Source of the DNA: Bacillota bacterium
GTDB lineage: Bacteria; Bacillota; Clostridia; Lachnospirales; Lachnospiraceae
Length of the DNA: 30,519 nt
Assembly: GCA_023458035.1 (NCBI GenBank)
Contig: JAEXAX010000020.1
Coordinates: 1 to 30,519 of the forward strand
Direction of reading: 5' to 3'
Positions 23,311 to 30,519 of the stretch are shown piece after piece. The notes under the pieces are model-generated. The model was not told where the DNA came from and searched no databases. It saw only the letters and a list, made by a program, of their open reading frames with translations. The position numbers and the translations under genes were made by a program. Position 1 is the stretch's first letter, and the number at the start of each line of letters is the position of its first letter.

Positions 23311-24794
23311 TCCGTTTGCTATATCGGGAGCGGCGTTTTGATTATGATATTTACTCATTGACCAAGGCATTTTTTCCAACAACCGAAATCAAACAGTCTG
23401 AGCTGCCGCAGGGAGAGTCGGAGGTGGGACAGACTGACAGTTGTCTGTATATTTCTTATCACCCGACCGGTGTGACGCTGAGAGTAAAGCTGCGCGGTGA
23501 GGAGGCGACGGCAGCCGTTTCTCGGGAGCAGGAACTCAGTCAAAGCGCAGACTGGGAGGAGGCGACTGATCGCAGCGAACAAAAGAATGTCACTAAGCGT
23601 GTACTTTATCGCCTCTGGCAACAGGTGACCGGACGGAAATTGTTGTGGGGGACGCTGTCGGGGATTCGACCGGTCAAGCTGTTTGTGGCTATGCTGGAGG
23701 AAGGGCTGTCGGAGCGTGAAATCCGACAGCGGGCGAAGGAAACCTATCTTTTATCAGAGGAGCGGTTGGACAAAGCTTTACAGATCGCCCGCACGGAAGT
23801 GAGGTTATTATCAAAGCTGGATTTTAAGCGCGGCTACAGCTTATATGTCGGTCTGCCGTTTTGTCCGACCATCTGTCTGTATTGTTCATTCGGTTCCGCC
23901 TTATACAGTAAGTGGGCGGATCGGCTGGACGACTATCTGCTGGCACTGGAGGCTGAGATGAAATATATCAGCAGTCAGATGCGGGACCGCGTGCTGCAAA
24001 CAGTGTACATTGGCGGCGGCACACCGACCGTATTGTCAGAAATCCGGTTGGAGCGACTGATGGGAATGCTGCAAACCCATTTTGATTTGAGTCAGGTGTT
24101 GGAAATGACAGTCGAGGCCGGACGACCGGACAGCATTACAAAAGAGAAATTGGCGGTACTGTACCGAAACGGGGTTGATCGGATTTCAATCAATCCGCAG
24201 ACCATGCATGATAAGACGCTGCGGCTGATCGGCCGGCATCACACGGCCGCTCAGATTGAAGCGGCTATGGGCATGGCGCGCGAGGTTGGGTTCAGTAATA
24301 TCAATATGGATCTGATTGCCGGGTTGCCATCCGAGGGCATGTCAGAGCTTTCCCAGACCTTAGACTGGGTGAGTGAAATGAAGCCGGAGTCATTGACGAT
24401 ACACGCGCTGGCCATCAAACGGGCTTCGGCTCTGGCCGGTAACACCGACAAATACCGCTTTTGTCTGACGGAAGAAGATGATGTCATGGGGCTGGCGGAC
24501 AAACGGGCGGCTGAGATGCAGCTTGCGCCATATTATTTGTATCGGCAGAAAAACATCACCGGAAATCTGGAGAACATCGGATACGCGCGGGCCGGCTGTG
24601 AAAGTTTATATAATATGTTGATTATGGAAGAAAAGCAGTGTATTATGGCAGTTGGAGCGGGAGCCGTCACAAAGCTGGTGAAAGGCGATGTGGTGGAGCG
24701 CATCGAGAATGTCAAGGATGTGAAGGAATACCTGGAAAGAATAGAAGAAATGATAGAGAGAAAGAGGAGGATCGTTCCATGGCTGAATCAATGA
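23307..24794 (+). CDS. hemZ: Coproporphyrinogen dehydrogenase-like radical SAM protein HemZ
   Basis: 495 residues from ATG 23307, which overlaps the preceding stop (ATGA); a GTG at 23295 would add four residues. The N-terminal 170 residues are the HemZ-specific extension. The radical SAM motif follows in LPFCPTICLYC (C186, C190, C193), then YIGGGTPTVL. HemZ is a HemN-like protein of Firmicutes held to act in anaerobic oxidation of coproporphyrinogen III, though function in heme synthesis is poorly tested in Clostridia, and no other heme gene is seen in this window. Its last 16 bases overlap aspS. Confidence 0.92.
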   Translation: MIRLLYRERRFDYDIYSLTKAFFPTTEIKQSELPQGESEVGQTDSCLYISYHPTGVTLRVKLRGEEATAAVSREQELSQSADWEEATDRSEQKNVTKRVLYRLWQQVTGRKLLWGTLSGIRPVKLFVAMLEEGLSEREIRQRAKETYLLSEERLDKALQIARTEVRLLSKLDFKRGYSLYVGLPFCPTICLYCSFGSALYSKWADRLDDYLLALEAEMKYISSQMRDRVLQTVYIGGGTPTVLSEIRLERLMGMLQTHFDLSQVLEMTVEAGRPDSITKEKLAVLYRNGVDRISINPQTMHDKTLRLIGRHHTAAQIEAAMGMAREVGFSNINMDLIAGLPSEGMSELSQTLDWVSEMKPESLTIHALAIKRASALAGNTDKYRFCLTEEDDVMGLADKRAAEMQLAPYYLYRQKNITGNLENIGYARAGCESLYNMLIMEEKQCIMAVGAGAVTKLVKGDVVERIENVKDVKEYLERIEEMIERKRRIVPWLNQ

Positions 24795-26593
24795 AGGGGT
24801 TAAAGCGCAGCCATCGCTGCGGCGAGGTAAGTGAACAACAGCTGAATCAGGTTGTTACTCTGATGGGCTGGGTACAAAAAAGGAGAAATCTGGGCAGTTT
24901 GATTTTTGTCGATCTGAGAGACCGCAGCGGACTGATCCAGTTGATTTTTGATGAAAACGACATCGGAGCAGATGGCTTTGCGAAAGCAGGCAGTTTACGC
25001 AGTGAATTTGTCATTGCGGTCAGCGGTCGGCTGGAGAATCGTTCGGGAGCTGTTAATGAACAGCTGGCCACCGGTCATTGGGAAGTGCGGGTACAGGAAC
25101 TGCGTGTCCTGTCCGAAGCGGATACACCGCCGTTCCCGATCGAGGAAAGCGTTCAGGTGCGTGATGAACTGCGTCTGCGTCACCGATATCTGGATCTGCG
25201 TCGTCCGAACCTGCAGCGGAATCTGAAGCTGCGCAGTCGTGTAACGACCTTGACCAGAACCTTTATGGAGGAGCAGGGCTTTCTTGAGATCGAGACACCG
25301 ATCCTGATCAAGAGTACCCCGGAGGGGGCTCGTGACTATTTGGTGCCGAGCCGTGTTCATGGTGGGAAATTTTATGCATTGCCGCAGTCTCCGCAGCTGT
25401 TTAAGCAGCTGCTGATGGTATCCGGCTATGACCGTTATTTCCAGATCGCCAAGTGCTTCCGGGATGAGGATCTAAGAGCTGACAGACAGCCGGAATTTAC
25501 CCAGATTGATATGGAATTATCCTTTGTCGATGTGGATGATGTAATCACCGTCAATGAACGATTATTGGCTAAGATGTTTAAGGAAATCCTGGATGTGGAG
25601 GTCAGTCTGCCGATTCAGCGGATGACCTGGCGGGAAGCCATGGATCGTTATGGTTCCGATAAGCCGGATACTCGTTTTGCTATGGAACTGATTGATGTAT
25701 CGGACTGTGTCAGGAGTTGCGGTTTTTCTGTCTTTACCGGCGCCCTGGAGCAGGGCGGTACCGTTCGCGGTTTAACCGTAAAGGGACAGGCCGGCATGCC
25801 GAGAAAGAAGATCGATGCCCTGGTGGACAGCGCCAAGGAATTTGGTGCCAAAGGTCTGGCATATCTGGCGATTAACGAGGATGGAGGCTATAAGTCTTCT
25901 TTTGCCAAGTTTATGTCTGAGGATGAACTGGCGGCTCTGACCGGCCGGATGAAGGGAGAACCGGGAGACCTGATGTTATTTGCGGCGGACAGTCGTGAAA
26001 TTGTTTGGAACGTACTGGGCAACCTGCGTCTGCAGCTGGCGAAGAGTCTGGAGTTGATCCCGCAGGGTCAGTTTAACTTCTTATGGGTAACGGAATTTCC
26101 GTTATTGGAATGGAATGAGGAGCAGCAGCGCTTTACTGCTATGCACCATCCGTTTACCATGCCGTTTGATGAAGACCTTGCTTTACTGGATACTGATCCG
26201 GCAGCGGTCAGAGCCAAGGCTTATGATATTGTATTAAACGGTACGGAGCTGGGCGGTGGCAGCGTCAGAATCTATCAGGGAGATGTACAGCGCAAGATGT
26301 TTGAGGTGCTTGGTTTTACCGAATCTGAGGTTCAGGAACGCTTCGGCTTCCTGCTGGAAGCCTTCCGCTACGGAGTGCCGCCTCATGCCGGACTGGCCTT
26401 TGGTCTGGATCGACTGATCATGTTGATGACCGGTGAAGACAGTATTCGTGAGGTTATCGCATTTCCGAAGGTGAAGGATGCCTCGGATTTGATGATTAAT
26501 GCACCGGATGTAGTCGAAGCAAAGCAGCTGAAGGAGCTGTATTTGGATATCGTCGGTTTGGATGAAACAAACAAAGACAGGATATTGTCATAA
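24779..26593 (+). CDS. aspS: Aspartyl-tRNA synthetase
   Basis: 604 residues from ATG 24779, chosen for its AGAGGAGG site eight bases upstream; it overlaps the end of hemZ by 16 bases. It is the bacterial form with an N-terminal OB-fold anticodon domain (about 1-115, GWVQKRRNLGSLIFVDLRD), a class II core with motif 2 FRDEDLRADRQPEFTQ, a GAD insertion (about 300-410) and motif 3 GLAFGLDRL near residue 540. The bacterial long form may be discriminating or may also charge tRNA-Asn; this cannot be decided here, and gatCAB is not in the window. No T-box leader precedes it. The hisS gene that usually accompanies aspS is missing. Confidence 0.96.
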   Translation: MAESMKGLKRSHRCGEVSEQQLNQVVTLMGWVQKRRNLGSLIFVDLRDRSGLIQLIFDENDIGADGFAKAGSLRSEFVIAVSGRLENRSGAVNEQLATGHWEVRVQELRVLSEADTPPFPIEESVQVRDELRLRHRYLDLRRPNLQRNLKLRSRVTTLTRTFMEEQGFLEIETPILIKSTPEGARDYLVPSRVHGGKFYALPQSPQLFKQLLMVSGYDRYFQIAKCFRDEDLRADRQPEFTQIDMELSFVDVDDVITVNERLLAKMFKEILDVEVSLPIQRMTWREAMDRYGSDKPDTRFAMELIDVSDCVRSCGFSVFTGALEQGGTVRGLTVKGQAGMPRKKIDALVDSAKEFGAKGLAYLAINEDGGYKSSFAKFMSEDELAALTGRMKGEPGDLMLFAADSREIVWNVLGNLRLQLAKSLELIPQGQFNFLWVTEFPLLEWNEEQQRFTAMHHPFTMPFDEDLALLDTDPAAVRAKAYDIVLNGTELGGGSVRIYQGDVQRKMFEVLGFTESEVQERFGFLLEAFRYGVPPHAGLAFGLDRLIMLMTGEDSIREVIAFPKVKDASDLMINAPDVVEAKQLKELYLDIVGLDETNKDRILS

Positions 26594-26638
26594 AATGTAA
26601 CGTATTTGTGGTAAAAATAAAGCCGAAGGAGGAGCGGA

Positions 26639-28180
26639 ATGGTTATATTGCGAAGTCGTAAACGCCTGCGCTATCTTGTGACACTGTTGGCGGTATGCGG
26701 ACTGAGCATATGGTTGACCGCACAGGCCAGGGCCGAAGAAGTCGCCTTGCCCCGGAATCAAAAGATGGAGGAGGACGGAGCCTGCTATTATTATGATGCA
26801 AACGGACGGCGGGTGCTGAATTCCTGGCAGAAGGACCCGCAGACCGGAATCTGGAATTGGTATGGAAAAGACGGGAAACAGGTGTTTTCCGATTGGATCC
26901 GGGATGGCAGTGCGTGGTACTATATCGAAGCAAACGGTGACTATGCCAGGTCGCGTTGGCAGGGGGCTTATTACCTGCTGGCAGATGGGAAAATGGCTGT
27001 CAGTCGTTGGATCCGAGATGACAGGCTGCAGGCCTGGTATTACCTTAAGGCGGCCGGCGATTTTGCGAGGTCTTGTTGGCAGAACAGCTGTTATCTGAAA
27101 GCGGACGGTCGGATGGCCGCCTCCGAATGGATTTGGGATGCTCACTTTCAGGGCTGGTATTATCTGGAAAGCACCGGTTTTTATGCAAAGAATAAGGAAA
27201 TCCGTACTGATGGAAAACTTTTCTTTGTACTTCCGGATGGGAAACGGGCGCAGGATCAGCTGTATGGCGACTACGCTTATGATGCCGAAGGCATACGGGT
27301 AAGCAACGGTTGGTTTCTCGATCGTGCCACCGGCCGCTGGCAGTGGAGAGGACCGGACGGCAAGCAGGTCTACTCAACCTGGGTGCGGGAAAAAGGCGAT
27401 GAGTGGTTTTATATTAACGATGCCGGAGGGATTACCAAATCCCGCTGGCAGGGGAGTTATTATTTAGGTAAGGACGGCCGCATGGTTCGTTCTGATTGGA
27501 TATGGGATGCTGCGGCCGGCCGTTGGTATTGGGTAGATCAAAACGGTGTTTATGATCCTGAGATATCCCGTCTGCGCCGGATGGGAAACAAAACCAAAAC
27601 GGTATTTCTGGATCCTGGTCATGGCGGATATGATCCCGGAGCCTCATATGGAGGTGTGGATGAAAAAGACGTGGCTTTCTCGGTGTATCAAAAACTGAAA
27701 AAACGTCTGGAGGCCTCCGGCTATACGGTATTCTCATCCAGAACTTCGGATGTGTATGTAGACTATATCACGGAGCGTTCTCGTTTAGCCAATGCCAGCC
27801 GGGCGGATCTGTTTATCAGCCTGCATTTTAACGCCGGCGGGGGACGGGGAATCGAAACCTATTCCTATCGGGAAGTGGAAGGCTATGCGCCGAGGATCAA
27901 CCAGGATCTGCACAATGATCCTGATCGGTTAAAATACAGCAATCAGCTAGCGTTGTCATTGCAGTCTGCCTTGATTAACGGAACAAAGGCCTATAACAGG
28001 GGAGTTAAGCAGGCGACCTTTGCGGTACTGCGGGAAACAGCCCTGCCGGCGGCTTTGGTAGAGATGGGATATCTGGACAACGAAGAGGAGCTGGCTAAGA
28101 TTCGCCAGGACAGCTATCGGGAGACCTTGGCCGAGTGCCTGTATAAGGGGATTTTAAACTATTATGCACAGTTAAAATGA
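26639..28180 (+). CDS. Secreted N-acetylmuramoyl-L-alanine amidase with wall-binding repeats
   Basis: 513 residues, ATG 26639 after AAGGAGGAG. A signal peptide (residues 1 to about 32, ending AQARA) is followed by tandem aromatic repeats (about 38-310) of the choline/glucan-binding type, such as GAYYLLADGKMAVSRWIRD and GSYYLGKDGRMVRSDWIWD, about 20 residues each and grouped in longer units. The C-terminal third is an Amidase_3 domain with zinc ligands H328 (DPGHGG), E342 and H396 (SLHFNA) and the catalytic E475 (LVEMGYL). It cleaves the bond between muramic acid and the stem peptide. Domain order (repeats first, enzyme last) is common in Clostridia. It may serve cell separation or turnover. 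A strong terminator closes the gene. Confidence 0.93.
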   Translation: MVILRSRKRLRYLVTLLAVCGLSIWLTAQARAEEVALPRNQKMEEDGACYYYDANGRRVLNSWQKDPQTGIWNWYGKDGKQVFSDWIRDGSAWYYIEANGDYARSRWQGAYYLLADGKMAVSRWIRDDRLQAWYYLKAAGDFARSCWQNSCYLKADGRMAASEWIWDAHFQGWYYLESTGFYAKNKEIRTDGKLFFVLPDGKRAQDQLYGDYAYDAEGIRVSNGWFLDRATGRWQWRGPDGKQVYSTWVREKGDEWFYINDAGGITKSRWQGSYYLGKDGRMVRSDWIWDAAAGRWYWVDQNGVYDPEISRLRRMGNKTKTVFLDPGHGGYDPGASYGGVDEKDVAFSVYQKLKKRLEASGYTVFSSRTSDVYVDYITERSRLANASRADLFISLHFNAGGGRGIETYSYREVEGYAPRINQDLHNDPDRLKYSNQLALSLQSALINGTKAYNRGVKQATFAVLRETALPAALVEMGYLDNEEELAKIRQDSYRETLAECLYKGILNYYAQLK

Positions 28181-28181
28181 T

Positions 28182-28225
28182 AAAAAGACATTGTGGCAGA
28201 GAATCATCTTCTACAATGTCTTTTT
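28182..28225. terminator. Terminator after the amidase gene
   Basis: AAAAAGACATTGT (28182-28194) pairs perfectly with ACAATGTCTTTTT (28213-28225) around an 18-base loop. The T5 tail is part of the arm, and the A5 arm makes it able to work on both strands. Confidence 0.85.
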
Positions 28226-28255
28226 GCATGATGAATTGCTGCGGCACGGCTTTTT

Positions 28256-28325
28256 CTGTCATACGGAGAGAGCTGCTTATCTGTATCGGGCTGCATTACG
28301 TAGCACGGCCCACAACCGATGACAG
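28256..28325. other. Long-range dyad upstream of the adhesin promoter
   Basis: CTGTCATACGG (28256-28266) is complementary, with one bulged base, to CCGATGACAG (28316-28325). Between them a smaller hairpin, GCTGC/GTAGC, and GGGC/GCCC can form. It lies before the -35 box, so it would be DNA structure, a regulator site or a small separate transcript. No function can be assigned. Confidence 0.3.
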
Positions 28326-28344
28326 ATGAATTTGCGAAAGATTA

Positions 28345-28375
28345 TTGACATAACCGAGGTGAAATGAGGTATAAT
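28345..28375 (+). promoter_or_regulatory. Promoter of the large repeat-protein gene
   Basis: A perfect TTGACA (28345-28350) and a perfect TATAAT (28370-28375) with a 19-base spacer, two longer than ideal, which lowers strength and is common at activated promoters. The leader of about 60 bases ends in GGGAGG before the start codon. Confidence 0.65.
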
Positions 28376-28442
28376 AAAAAAAGTATGCAGATAGCATGAT
28401 GCATGTGTCATGATACAGGATGAAGAAAGGGAGGATATTAAA

Positions 28443-30519
28443 ATGATGCAAAGGCACGGGGAACACAAAAATCTGAGAAAGAAAAGGGGAACTGCGAGAA
28501 GCTACATGCGCAGAATCCTGGCAGGACTATGTTGTGGAGCCATCGTGTTTGGAACGGTGTTGGACAGAAATCTGACGACAAGCTATGGAGCCGGAGAGAC
28601 AGAAAAAGGAGAGGCTCTGATCAAGTTTCCGACAGCAGGAAATATGGAAAAACCGTCAGGGTATGAAAAGGTGGAGTTTCAAAACACCAGATTTCAAAGT
28701 AAGCCGGGAGAAGTGACGGTAAGTGGTAATCCAAGGGTGATCTTCTGGGTAAAAAGCGGTACGACATGGGGGCAGGTAGCATCGGATCCATCCTTTTATC
28801 TTCCGGAAACAAATACAGCTGCGGGAGAATTTTTACTCAGCTGGGCAAGAAACGGCAATTATCCGGCAGACGCGTTTGACAAAGAGGGGCTAAGCGCCAC
28901 GCCGATCACAGGCGACTGGATCTTTTCGGCCACTGTAGATGATCTGGTACAGGAAAAAACAGACAATGTAGGATTTGAAAACTTTATCAGCAAGACCTAT
29001 GCAGCGGTGGATAGACCGAAGTTTCGTGGGATCACGCTAGACGCAGACGGCGGAACGATGAATGGGATCTCAGGAAAGTATATTGTTGTGCACAAGGATG
29101 TGACCTATGACAATGCAGCTCTTCAAAAAATTCTGGAAGCCAGCATGCCGCAAAAGGAAGGAAATGAATTTGTAAGATGGCAGACGGACGCCAATCAGGT
29201 ACTGCCAAAAACCGGAACTATAGCGACACAGACATATAAGGCTCTTTATATAAAGTATCCGGAGAAAAAGGTTTCCGTTTTCAATAAAGCACAGTTGGGC
29301 GCCCGAGAGAAGGAAGCAGTAGAGCGAGCTGTCCGGGAGGCGAACGCGGCTACAGCGGGATTGTTCCGGGAAGTGAAGGTGTCAGAAGACGGAGCGGTGA
29401 TCGTGACGTATACAGGCGGAGAAAGCGCTGTACTGGAACCGCAAAAAGTGATTCAGGAAAACAAGGAAGCAGTGAAAAATGAGGCCAAAGCAGAGATTGA
29501 AAAGGTAGCCAAGCAGGAGGAAGCGGATATCCAGGCCTCTTCTCTGACGAAAGAAGAAAAGGCGGCAAAACTGGAGGAACTGAAGCAGGCCAAAGCAGCG
29601 GCGGATACAGCCATTGATAATGCGCAGACAGAAGCCGCGGTAGAAGATGCCATCAATAAAGGCACTGAGAGCATTCAGGGAATTCCCCTTGCAGTAAGCC
29701 CCAAAAAGACAGAAGCGAAGCAGAAGCTGGCGGAAGTATACAACCAGAAAAAGGCCGAGCTCGCAAAGTCTGTCCTGACGGAGGAAGAGAAGGCCGACAA
29801 ACAAAAAGAACTGGATCAGCAAAAGAAGACCGGCGAAGAGGCCATTGACAAGGCGCAGACGGATGCGGAAGTGGACGAGGCTCTGAGAGATGAAGGCACA
29901 GCGATCCAGAAGATGGATGTAACAAAAAGCCGGAAGAGGGAAGAAGCAAAGAAAGCGCTGAAGGAAGCATATGATAAAAAAGAAGAGGAGATCCTGAGCT
30001 CCGCTTTGACAGACACGGAGAAAACTGCAAAGCAAATAAAGATAGATCAGATCAGAAAAGAAACGGAAGAAGCCATTGACAAGGGAACAACCAATGCTGC
30101 AGTAGAGAAGGCGCTGAAAGATGGAGTAACAGCTATCGAGAAGACCGATGTGACAAAAAGTCCTAAGAAGGAAGAAGCCAAGAAGAAGCTGGAAGAATCC
30201 TATCAGCAGAAAAAGGAAGAGATTACAAAATCGGCTTTAACAGAGGAAGAAAAAGCCGCCAAACAAAAAGAATTGGATCAGGCAAAGAAAGAAGCAGAGA
30301 AAGCCATCGACCAAGCGCAAACGGATTCTATGACAGAAAAAGCGGTAGAAGACGGCGTGGCAGCCATCCAAAATATCCGGGTTGGAGCAAGCGATAAGAA
30401 GAAAGAAGCCGAAAAGAAGCTGGAGGAGGCTTACCAGCAGAAAAGAGAAGAAATTGCAAAGGCTGTGCTGACAGATGAAGAGAAGGCGACCAGACAAAAT
30501 GAGTTGGATCAGGCCAAAA
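28443..30519 (+). CDS. Large secreted surface protein with DUF1542-like repeats, 3' end beyond the window
   Basis: The frame is open from ATG 28443, after GGGAGG, to the end of the window, 692 codons without a stop. A basic N terminus and hydrophobic stretch (about residues 22-40, RRILAGLCCGAIVFGTVL) form an export signal. Residues about 50-340 are a unique region with no family I recognise, rich in beta-prone segments. From about residue 345 there are 76-78-residue repeats, helical and rich in Lys, Glu and Ala, each with an LTxEEK motif and an AxTxxxVxxA motif, resembling DUF1542/Ebh-type repeats of staphylococcal and streptococcal giant adhesins. Four are complete and the fifth is cut by the window. 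A wall anchor (LPXTG or similar) would be expected at the missing end. It follows a wall-binding amidase, so the end of the window is devoted to the cell surface. Confidence 0.82.
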   Translation, partial: MMQRHGEHKNLRKKRGTARSYMRRILAGLCCGAIVFGTVLDRNLTTSYGAGETEKGEALIKFPTAGNMEKPSGYEKVEFQNTRFQSKPGEVTVSGNPRVIFWVKSGTTWGQVASDPSFYLPETNTAAGEFLLSWARNGNYPADAFDKEGLSATPITGDWIFSATVDDLVQEKTDNVGFENFISKTYAAVDRPKFRGITLDADGGTMNGISGKYIVVHKDVTYDNAALQKILEASMPQKEGNEFVRWQTDANQVLPKTGTIATQTYKALYIKYPEKKVSVFNKAQLGAREKEAVERAVREANAATAGLFREVKVSEDGAVIVTYTGGESAVLEPQKVIQENKEAVKNEAKAEIEKVAKQEEADIQASSLTKEEKAAKLEELKQAKAAADTAIDNAQTEAAVEDAINKGTESIQGIPLAVSPKKTEAKQKLAEVYNQKKAELAKSVLTEEEKADKQKELDQQKKTGEEAIDKAQTDAEVDEALRDEGTAIQKMDVTKSRKREEAKKALKEAYDKKEEEILSSALTDTEKTAKQIKIDQIRKETEEAIDKGTTNAAVEKALKDGVTAIEKTDVTKSPKKEEAKKKLEESYQQKKEEITKSALTEEEKAAKQKELDQAKKEAEKAIDQAQTDSMTEKAVEDGVAAIQNIRVGASDKKKEAEKKLEEAYQQKREEIAKAVLTDEEKATRQNELDQAK
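29475..30519 (+). repeat. Tandem coding repeat array, about 231 bases per unit
   Basis: Units begin near 29475, 29703, 29931, 30165 and 30396, giving periods of 228, 228, 234 and 231 bases, always a multiple of three. Each encodes a Lys/Glu/Ala-rich helical unit. The later units are more alike than the first two, as expected if the array grew by recent duplication from its 3' side. The array continues past the window. Confidence 0.82.

Noticed and set aside
24638..24778. Extended start of aspS inside hemZ
   Set aside because: The extra 47 residues are out-of-frame hemZ sequence; ATG 24779 has a strong ribosome site and begins where the family begins.
29382..30035. Long minus-strand frames rich in Phe and Leu across the repeat array
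   Set aside because: They are the reverse of Lys/Glu-rich repeats, which gives Phe/Leu-rich translations; the plus strand has the promoter, ribosome site and signal peptide.

Overview
The window looks like the chromosome of an anaerobic, low-to-middle GC Firmicute of class Clostridia, probably Lachnospiraceae-like. The support is the pairing of hemW behind lepA, a HemZ-type coproporphyrinogen dehydrogenase, a one-chain PurL, a rel / metallo-hydrolase / hemZ / aspS block, a cell-wall-repeat amidase, strong AGGAGG ribosome binding sites and near-consensus sigma-A promoters. No species can be named from the sequence alone.

Layout. (1) 1-3500 is accessory and AT-rich. It holds the C-terminal end of a VirD4/TraG-type conjugative coupling protein, a two-gene module (an 86-residue unknown plus a HipA/CtkA-like protein kinase) driven by a promoter whose -35 box is built into a perfect 13-bp palindrome, a second copy of that palindrome directly behind the kinase gene, and an ISLre2-family transposase. 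It reads as the end or remnant of an integrative element beside the core gene lepA. (2) 3500-6660 is lepA-hemW, closed by a bidirectional terminator. (3) 6660-14240 is a nucleoside scavenging block: a divergent nucleoside hydrolase (minus strand) and an operon of BMP-type lipoprotein, double ATPase, two permeases, a GntR regulator and a ribokinase-like sugar kinase. Together they would import nucleosides, split them into base and ribose, and phosphorylate the ribose. The divergent intergenic region carries promoters on both strands and a large 41-bp interrupted palindrome. (4) 14290-20210 holds a solitary biotin synthase with an unusual cysteine set, a COG1092-like methyltransferase and full-length PurL. 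(5) 20204-26593 is bifunctional rel, an MBL-fold hydrolase, hemZ and aspS, tightly packed; hisS, often found between hemZ and aspS in Clostridia, is absent. (6) 26639-30519 is cell surface: a secreted N-acetylmuramoyl-L-alanine amidase with wall-binding repeats, then the start of a large secreted protein made of about 77-residue DUF1542-like repeats that runs off the window.

The best candidate for something not well described is the palindrome-controlled HipA-like kinase pair at 557-1888. The altered cofactor residues of the biotin synthase and the regulatory DNA of the nucleoside block also deserve a look. No tRNA, rRNA, CRISPR array or recognisable riboswitch was seen, and no stretch over 300 bases lacks a gene.
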